Assembly: GCA_964496595.1 (NCBI GenBank)
Contig: CAZCAI010000093.1
Span: 1 to 19,418, forward strand
From: JAAAOZ01 sp964496595
Lineage (GTDB): Bacteria; Chloroflexota; Anaerolineae; B4-G1; SLSP01
DNA length: 19,418 nucleotides
Reading direction: 5' to 3'
Shown: one piece after another, positions 14,824 to 19,418 of the stretch
Position numbering within the stretch: position 1 is the first letter of the stretch
Layout of the letters: each line of letters starts with the position of its first letter
Notes under the pieces: generated by a model
Told to the model about the DNA's origin: nothing
The model's database searches: none
Seen by the model: only the letters and a program-made list of their open reading frames with translations
Program-made: the position numbers and the translations under genes

Positions 14824-15760
14824 CGACCGGCGCCTGCTGCTCGATCAAGCCCGCCTCGTGCATCACCGTCTGGGCCTGCTGCCACGCTGTGACCTCGAAC
14901 TTGCCCAGCGTGGGCGCGCGCCATAAATCGATGCTGGCTTCTAACACGGCGCGCTGAGCCTCCGCGTTTTCATCCAGTCCCTCGATATAGTCCATGCTGA
15001 TCTCGAAGGCCGCGTCGGGATCGGCCAGGACATCCTCAAGGCCGTGAAGGAAGGCATCCACAAAAGCTTGAATGTCCTCTGGATTTTCGGCCACCATCAT
15101 ATCGCTGGTCACCACCACAGCGGAGACCAAATCAGCGTAATCGGCGGCGTAGATCGCGTTGAACGGTGTGCCCTGCTGGGAGAGCACCACCGGCGCGTTG
15201 TTCGCGTAAATGACAACAGCATCGACAGTGCCGGCGGTCAGGGCCGCGAGCTGCGCATAGCCGATGGTTTGCAGATCGATGTCGCTCTCGGAGAGGCCGC
15301 CGGCTTTCAGCAGGGCGCGCAATCCAATGTAGGAGGCGCCGAAGGTCTCTGGGATGCCGATGGTCAGCCCTGCCAGATCCTCTGGGGCATTGAGCGGTAT
15401 ACCCTCCAGCGCGATCACCCCGACGGGGAAGCGCTGGTACCACGCCGCGACGGCGACCACGGGCAGTCCTTGGGTGCGCGCCTGGATCACCTGATCGCCG
15501 CTGGCGATGGCGAACGGGATCTCTCCCGCCGCGACCAGTTGGATGCCATCAGTCTCCCAACGATAGTCGAAGGTGACGTCGAAGCCCGCGTCTTGGAAGT
15601 ATCCCCGCTCTTTGGCGACGTAGAAGGGGCTGAACTGCACGTTGGCCACATAGCCCATCGGCAGCGAGATGGATTCTACCTCCGATGCGGCTTGGCCGCC
15701 ACATCCTACCAATAACAGACCGCTGACTAAGATCAATACCAGATCTCGTAAACGCATCAT
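14783..15760 (-). CDS. ribY: Lipoprotein substrate-binding protein, predicted riboflavin binder (RibY-type)
   Basis: A protein of 325 residues. A lipoprotein signal peptide ends in the lipobox LLVGC (Cys20). The rest is an NMT1/THI5-like type II binding fold: LPMGYVANVQFSPFYVAKERGYF, then GIPETFGASY. This fold also binds thiamine precursors and sulfonates, so sequence alone does not fix the ligand. The FMN riboswitch in front of the operon points to riboflavin, as known for RibXY systems of Chloroflexota. AGGAGG sits just before two tandem ATGs (15760 and 15757); the second has the better spacing. The gene lies 28 bp after the permease gene and overlaps the ATPase gene. Confidence 0.85.
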   Translation of the reverse strand: MMRLRDLVLILVSGLLLVGCGGQAASEVESISLPMGYVANVQFSPFYVAKERGYFQDAGFDVTFDYRWETDGIQLVAAGEIPFAIASGDQVIQARTQGLPVVAVAAWYQRFPVGVIALEGIPLNAPEDLAGLTIGIPETFGASYIGLRALLKAGGLSESDIDLQTIGYAQLAALTAGTVDAVVIYANNAPVVLSQQGTPFNAIYAADYADLVSAVVVTSDMMVAENPEDIQAFVDAFLHGLEDVLADPDAAFEISMDYIEGLDENAEAQRAVLEASIDLWRAPTLGKFEVTAWQQAQTVMHEAGLIEQQAPVDELFTNAFVPASD

Positions 15761-15788
15761 CTTTCCTCCTTACTTGGATGTCAAATGG

Positions 15789-16631
15789 TTACGCTTTCGC
15801 ATTATGATTATGATTGACAATGGTCGGATCGGCGTGTTGCCAGTGCAGGAGCGAGCGCTCGATCTGGGCCAATAGGGCGTAGATGATCAATGCGATGGTC
15901 ATCAGCGTAAAGATGGCGACGAACATCATCGGCATATCGTAAAGATTTTGCCCTTGTTTGACCAAATAGCCCAGGCCCCGGCTGGATGCGACAAACTCTC
16001 CGACGACCGCGCCCATCCCCGCCAGCGTGCCGCCCACCTTCAGTCCGGAGAGAAACGCGGGAAGCGCGGCGGGAATCTCCAATTTGAGGAGCACGACGTG
16101 ACGCGGCGCCTCCAGCATCCGAAAGATGTCGCGCAATTTCGGGTCGATGCTCTTGAGGCCGGCGACGACGTTGACCAGAATGGGGAAGAAGACGATCAGC
16201 GCGCAGACAACGACCTTGGAAAGCAGCCCCGGCCCGAACCAGACTGTCAGCAGCGGGGCTAACGCTACAATCGGCACGGCCTGCGACGTGACGATCACCG
16301 GCTCCAGGAGATAGGCCAGGAGGCGGCTGTGCGCCACGCTGTAACCCAATCCCAGCGCCGTGATCGTGCCCAGGAGCAGCCCCAGGCCCATCTCCACCAG
16401 CGTCACCCGCGTGTGAAGATAGAGCGTCCCATCACTGGCTAACTTGAGGAAGCGCCGCGCGACGTCGGCGGGGGCGGGGAGCAGGAATTGGCGCGGCGTT
16501 TCTCCGATCCACAGCATTGCCGCTTCCCACAAAATAAAGACCAGCACCATCGAAAGCAAGTAGAACGGCAAGGACTGATACGAATTCGAACCGTTCCCTT
16601 GGGTTGCTTTGGCTGGCTGATTGATGGCCAT
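15789..16631 (-). CDS. ribX: ABC transporter permease, predicted riboflavin importer (RibX-type)
   Basis: A protein of 280 residues with about six membrane segments, of the NitT/TauT (SsuC-like) permease class. Conserved parts are SQAVPIVALAPLLTVWFG, the cytoplasmic coupling loop LEAPRHVVLLKLEIPAALP that contacts the ATPase, and GAVVGEF. The ATG at 16631 is chosen because GAGGAG lies ~11 nt upstream and directly after the riboswitch terminator; a frame running further upstream would pass through the terminator and aptamer and is not real. It is the first gene of the operon, followed by the binding-protein and ATPase genes. Confidence 0.88.
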   Translation of the reverse strand: MAINQPAKATQGNGSNSYQSLPFYLLSMVLVFILWEAAMLWIGETPRQFLLPAPADVARRFLKLASDGTLYLHTRVTLVEMGLGLLLGTITALGLGYSVAHSRLLAYLLEPVIVTSQAVPIVALAPLLTVWFGPGLLSKVVVCALIVFFPILVNVVAGLKSIDPKLRDIFRMLEAPRHVVLLKLEIPAALPAFLSGLKVGGTLAGMGAVVGEFVASSRGLGYLVKQGQNLYDMPMMFVAIFTLMTIALIIYALLAQIERSLLHWQHADPTIVNHNHNAKA

Positions 16632-16650
16632 GCGCGATTCACTCCTCATG

Positions 16651-16681
16651 AAAAAAGCCCCGAAGTCTATAACTTCGGGGC
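16651..16681 (-). terminator. Riboswitch-controlled rho-independent terminator
   Basis: A perfect 10-bp stem (16657-16666 with 16672-16681) with a 5-nt loop is followed on the minus strand by six T (16656-16651). It lies between the FMN aptamer and the ribX ribosome site. Its 5' arm GCCCCGAAG is exactly complementary to CTTCGGGGC at the 5' end of the aptamer, which gives a ready antiterminator. Confidence 0.95.
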
Positions 16682-16709
16682 ATAGCATAGCAGCCACAAG
16701 ATGCGTGTG

Positions 16710-16894
16710 CCTTCTCTCATCCGGACTTGGCTGTTCCAGAACTAGCAGGTCTGGAACAGCCTTCACCGTCGGCCCCGGATTTTCACCGGATCAATGCCGT
16801 GAGCGTTATGCTCGCGGCACTCGCGGGCTTGGGCGCGGAAACGCCCTCACCGCCGGTCGGGATTTAGCCTTGCGGCCGTACCCTGCCCCGAAGG
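16710..16894 (-). ncRNA. FMN riboswitch aptamer (RFN element)
   Basis: On the minus strand the conserved RFN blocks appear in order: CTTCGGGGCAGGGT, CCCGACCGGCGGTGA, AGCCCGCGAG, ATCCGGTGAAAATCCGG, GCCGACGGTGAAG, and AGTCCGGATGAGAGAAGG. The closing helix pairs CCTTC (16894-16890) with GAAGG (16714-16710). One variable arm carries a long 12-bp stem (GGCTGTTCCAGA and its complement). The aptamer binds FMN in nascent RNA and here precedes a terminator and a three-gene importer operon, so high FMN should shut off import. Confidence 0.97.
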
Positions 16895-16905
16895 TTGCAC
16901 GTTTA

Positions 16906-16933
16906 AGTATATCACATTCTGTCAGAACGTCAT
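16906..16933 (-). promoter_or_regulatory. Promoter of the riboswitch-importer operon
   Basis: ATGACG (16933-16928) and TATACT (16911-16906) are 16 bp apart on the minus strand. The predicted start near 16899 falls a few bases before the aptamer. The -35 box overlaps the stop codon of the upstream VIT/VWA gene. Confidence 0.5.
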
Positions 16934-19317
16934 CTTTTTGCGCGATAGCGATGCTCGATCACCAGGCTTACCAACATCAGCGCCAGCGCGCCGCTGCACA
17001 GCGGCGGCGCGGTAGAGGGCCGAGATGGCATCGTCGTGGGCGGGGGCATGCTTTCTTTGGTGGGCGTCGGCGTGGATTCCTCTCCATTCGGATCGGGTGT
17101 GATATTAGGCGAAAGCGTCGGCGTCGGTGCATCTGGGGGCGGCACGTCGTCTGCGCCGGCGCCCAACTCAAATCGATAGGCCGCGCCATCTTCCGCGACG
17201 AAAATTGTACCATCGCCCAAGGCGAAATAACTGACCCACGTCGGATGGGCCGCCAACTGGTCGTGATACGTCTCCGACATAAAGACGATCTCCTGCGCTG
17301 TCATCTGATCCGGGACATAGGCCGTGTCGATGCACTCCTGCCCGTCGCAGAGGAAAGTCTTATCGCCCACGTATCGCACCGAGGAGGCCGTCCTTCCCTC
17401 ACCCTCCTCAGCCATCGGCGGGGCGCTCTCATCGGCGGCGGGCGGCGCGCTCGCTCCGCCTAACCCCCATCGCATCTCCGCGTCCTCGACCGCGCCTTGT
17501 CCGCTCGGCGCCCCGGGCGTCAGCGCCGAGAACTCCTCCGCTGCGCGCTTGCGTCCCTCCGTGGAGAGCGCCTCTTCCTGCTCCTCGATCAAGAAAGAAG
17601 TGTACGGCGTGATGATGCCATATCGCAGGCTCAACGTGACTACGGCGTCGATCCACTCTTCGTTTTCCCCGTGCAGCCGAATTTGCGTCAGCAGATGGCC
17701 GATCTTGCGCGCGGCCCACAGCCGGGGAATGAACGCTTGCGCCTCCTCGGATTGGAATGTCCCTTCGTATTGATACACCTGCTGCGCGCCATCGACGGCG
17801 CCGCGCAATTCGATGGGCTGTGTCCCACTTCCGCGATAGCGCCCCGTCACGATCAGTTGCGTGCCGGCGTACAGATCGGGCAGCGGCTGGGGATAGACAT
17901 CGTGCGTCTGGATATCGCCGAAATCCAGCGCGATGTCCGTCAAGAGCGGGCTTTGAATCTGAGCGTAGAAGCTCGAAACCTGCTCATCGATCTTCTCCTC
18001 CGGCGTCACATAGGCTGGTCGTCCCTTGTGCTCCTGCGCCAATTGATCCAACAGCAGCGTGTTGACATCATAGCCGACGCCAAAGGGGAAAATCCGCGCC
18101 GAGGGTGGCGCTTCTTGGGCCAGAGTAGTGAGCAGCGTGTCGGTTTCAATGATGCCCTCCGTGGGCAGGCCGTCCGTTAGGAAAATTATGATGGTCGGAC
18201 GTTCGGCATCAGCCTGAGCCAGCGCTTCGGAGAGCGCTAAATAGATGTTCGTGCCTCCAATCGCTTCTAGGCCGTAAATCCAATCGATAGCTTTAGCGGC
18301 TTTGGTGGGCGGTTGGAGTGTCGGCGCATAGGATTGCACCCCGCTGCTGAACGCGATCACATTGAAGCGATCCTCCGGATTGAGGTGTCGCAGGATATAG
18401 GCCATCGCATCTTTCGTCTGAGCCAATTTATCGCCATCCATCGAGCCGGAGGTATCGGCGACCAGAAAGAGATCGCGGGGAACGACGCGCGTCTGCTCCG
18501 TGGGTAAGCTGGGCGATAGCAACAATAGAAAATACCCATCCTCTTCCGGGGGCTGATGCGTCAGCAAAGTTGCGCCGATCTCTTGCGGATCTGTGCCCGC
18601 ATACAGCTCAAAATCGCGATTGGGGTAGATGTGATGCGATTCATAGCTGATCGTCGCGTGATGCGCGTCCTCGCGTTGAATCACACATTCATCTTGATGA
18701 CTGGGAGAATAGATGGCCCCCAGCGCCGTTGGGGAGCTTAGCGTCACATGCACGCTCACCTGCTCCAGCGGCCGGGCGGAGAAGCGCTCCGTATCCAGTG
18801 GATAGCGATAGTACAACAACTTATCTTCCACCGGCAAAACCTGGGTATAGGTCAATTCGATTCGCCGTTCCTCCCCTGGCGGGATCGGGAAGATCCGCGC
18901 GCGGACGGCATCGCGCCCTACATACTCCAACAACGCCGGATCGCGCTGCTGGCGCACATAACCCTCGTAAATATCGCGCGCTTCCTCGGCGGGCAAAATC
19001 TCCCCCTCGATGCGCTGACCCTCCACCCACATCGCGAATTCCTCAATCACAGCGCTCGGCGGCAACGGGAAGACATACGTACCTTCGGCAGGCAGGCGCC
19101 CGTCGTTACGGAACACTTGATCCACCTTCGTCGTCGCTACCTGATCCGCGATAGTGACCGAGACGCGATGATACCGAATCGTCAGCCACGGCTCCCAATC
19201 CGGCGGCGGCGCAGGCGGCGGATCAATGATGATAATGCCGTCGGCTAACACAATCATTGGATGAACTGTCATCCATAGTGCAAGGATAAGAATCGATAAA
19301 ACTTTGATTTTCCTCAT
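16930..19317 (-). CDS. Secreted, C-terminally anchored VIT and VWA domain protein
   Basis: A protein of 795 residues. A signal peptide (~1-26) and a Pro-rich spacer precede a VIT domain (~41-165; VFPLPPSAVIEEFAMWV, then EARDIYEGY). A von Willebrand A domain (~280-450) has a complete metal site: DTSGSM (Asp288, Ser290, Ser292), Thr356 and Asp382 (LTDG). A further ~150 residues, a Cys-pair segment (FLCDGQECIDT) and a Pro/Thr linker follow. The protein ends in a Cys, a hydrophobic helix (SGALALMLVSLVIEH) and basic RYRAKR. The inter-alpha-trypsin-inhibitor heavy-chain-like build suggests metal-dependent adhesion at the cell surface. ATG 19317 is chosen with AAGGAG 8 nt upstream; the TTG one codon earlier is less likely. 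Confidence 0.92.
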   Translation of the reverse strand: MRKIKVLSILILALWMTVHPMIVLADGIIIIDPPPAPPPDWEPWLTIRYHRVSVTIADQVATTKVDQVFRNDGRLPAEGTYVFPLPPSAVIEEFAMWVEGQRIEGEILPAEEARDIYEGYVRQQRDPALLEYVGRDAVRARIFPIPPGEERRIELTYTQVLPVEDKLLYYRYPLDTERFSARPLEQVSVHVTLSSPTALGAIYSPSHQDECVIQREDAHHATISYESHHIYPNRDFELYAGTDPQEIGATLLTHQPPEEDGYFLLLLSPSLPTEQTRVVPRDLFLVADTSGSMDGDKLAQTKDAMAYILRHLNPEDRFNVIAFSSGVQSYAPTLQPPTKAAKAIDWIYGLEAIGGTNIYLALSEALAQADAERPTIIIFLTDGLPTEGIIETDTLLTTLAQEAPPSARIFPFGVGYDVNTLLLDQLAQEHKGRPAYVTPEEKIDEQVSSFYAQIQSPLLTDIALDFGDIQTHDVYPQPLPDLYAGTQLIVTGRYRGSGTQPIELRGAVDGAQQVYQYEGTFQSEEAQAFIPRLWAARKIGHLLTQIRLHGENEEWIDAVVTLSLRYGIITPYTSFLIEEQEEALSTEGRKRAAEEFSALTPGAPSGQGAVEDAEMRWGLGGASAPPAADESAPPMAEEGEGRTASSVRYVGDKTFLCDGQECIDTAYVPDQMTAQEIVFMSETYHDQLAAHPTWVSYFALGDGTIFVAEDGAAYRFELGAGADDVPPPDAPTPTLSPNITPDPNGEESTPTPTKESMPPPTTMPSRPSTAPPLCSGALALMLVSLVIEHRYRAKR

Positions 19318-19418
19318 CAAGAGATCTCCTTTTTAGATGCCGGCGCTATACTCCTATTCTTAGCGTGACCCTTGACCGCACGTTAACAATCGCATAGTTA
19401 GACCTTGCGCTTTTAGCG
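19318..19418 (-). other. Upstream region of the VIT/VWA gene
   Basis: It contains the ribosome site AAGGAG (19331-19326) and AT-rich hexamers such as GTATAG near 19350, but no convincing -35/-10 pair. The region is cut by the window edge. Confidence 0.35.

Noticed and set aside
15789..16631. Assignment as nitrate, sulfonate or thiamine-precursor transporter
   Set aside because: The fold families fit, but the FMN riboswitch controlling the operon makes riboflavin the better-supported substrate.
16632..16766. N-terminal extension of the permease gene
   Set aside because: The extension would translate the riboswitch terminator and part of the aptamer; the ATG at 16631 has the proper ribosome site.
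16621..17463. 280-codon plus-strand frame across the riboswitch
   Set aside because: It runs through the terminator, the FMN aptamer and antisense to the VIT/VWA gene; not a protein.

Overview
The window looks like chromosome of a Chloroflexota bacterium, probably Anaerolineae-like. This is inferred from style, not from a marker-gene tree. GC content is high, several exported proteins carry Pro/Thr-rich 'PTATP' linkers, and a riboflavin-type ABC operon sits under an FMN riboswitch. No phage, plasmid, CRISPR array, rRNA or intact tRNA is visible.

Layout. (1) 1-516 is the 3' end of a secreted GH99-like glycoside hydrolase with six 24-bp repeats and a hydrophobic/basic C-terminal tail. (2) 522-666 is a 129-bp MITE-like element with 13-bp terminal inverted repeats and a perfect 8-bp target duplication, followed by a leftward terminator (682-710). 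(3) 861-3398 (minus) is a three-gene envelope operon: a lytic-transglycosylase-like protein with a degenerate M23 domain, a LysM membrane protein, and a bacterial-PH membrane protein. It is read from a promoter that predicts a nearly leaderless mRNA. (4) aspS (3588-5369) has its own promoter and a strong terminator. (5) 5489-11343 (plus) is a tight run of five genes: small membrane protein, Rieske oxygenase, DUF6398 protein, SNF2-family ATPase and SWIM zinc-finger protein. The last three look like a unit. (6) A GH36 alpha-galactosidase (11526-13865) has its own promoter. (7) A convergent junction carries a 13-bp inverted repeat. (8) 13957-16894 (minus) is the FMN riboswitch followed by permease, lipoprotein binding protein and ATPase genes: a ribX-ribY-type riboflavin importer. 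(9) 16930-19317 (minus) is a secreted, C-terminally anchored VIT/VWA protein.

Best candidates for new biology are the DUF6398-SNF2-SWIM operon, the MITE (its ends and 8-bp duplication suggest IS66-type mobilisation), the envelope operon with an apparent M23 pseudoenzyme, and a shared C-terminal architecture (P/T linker, Cys, hydrophobic helix, basic tail) on two unrelated surface proteins. The riboswitch is a known class, but its antitermination switch can be read base by base. All functions are inferred from sequence by eye.
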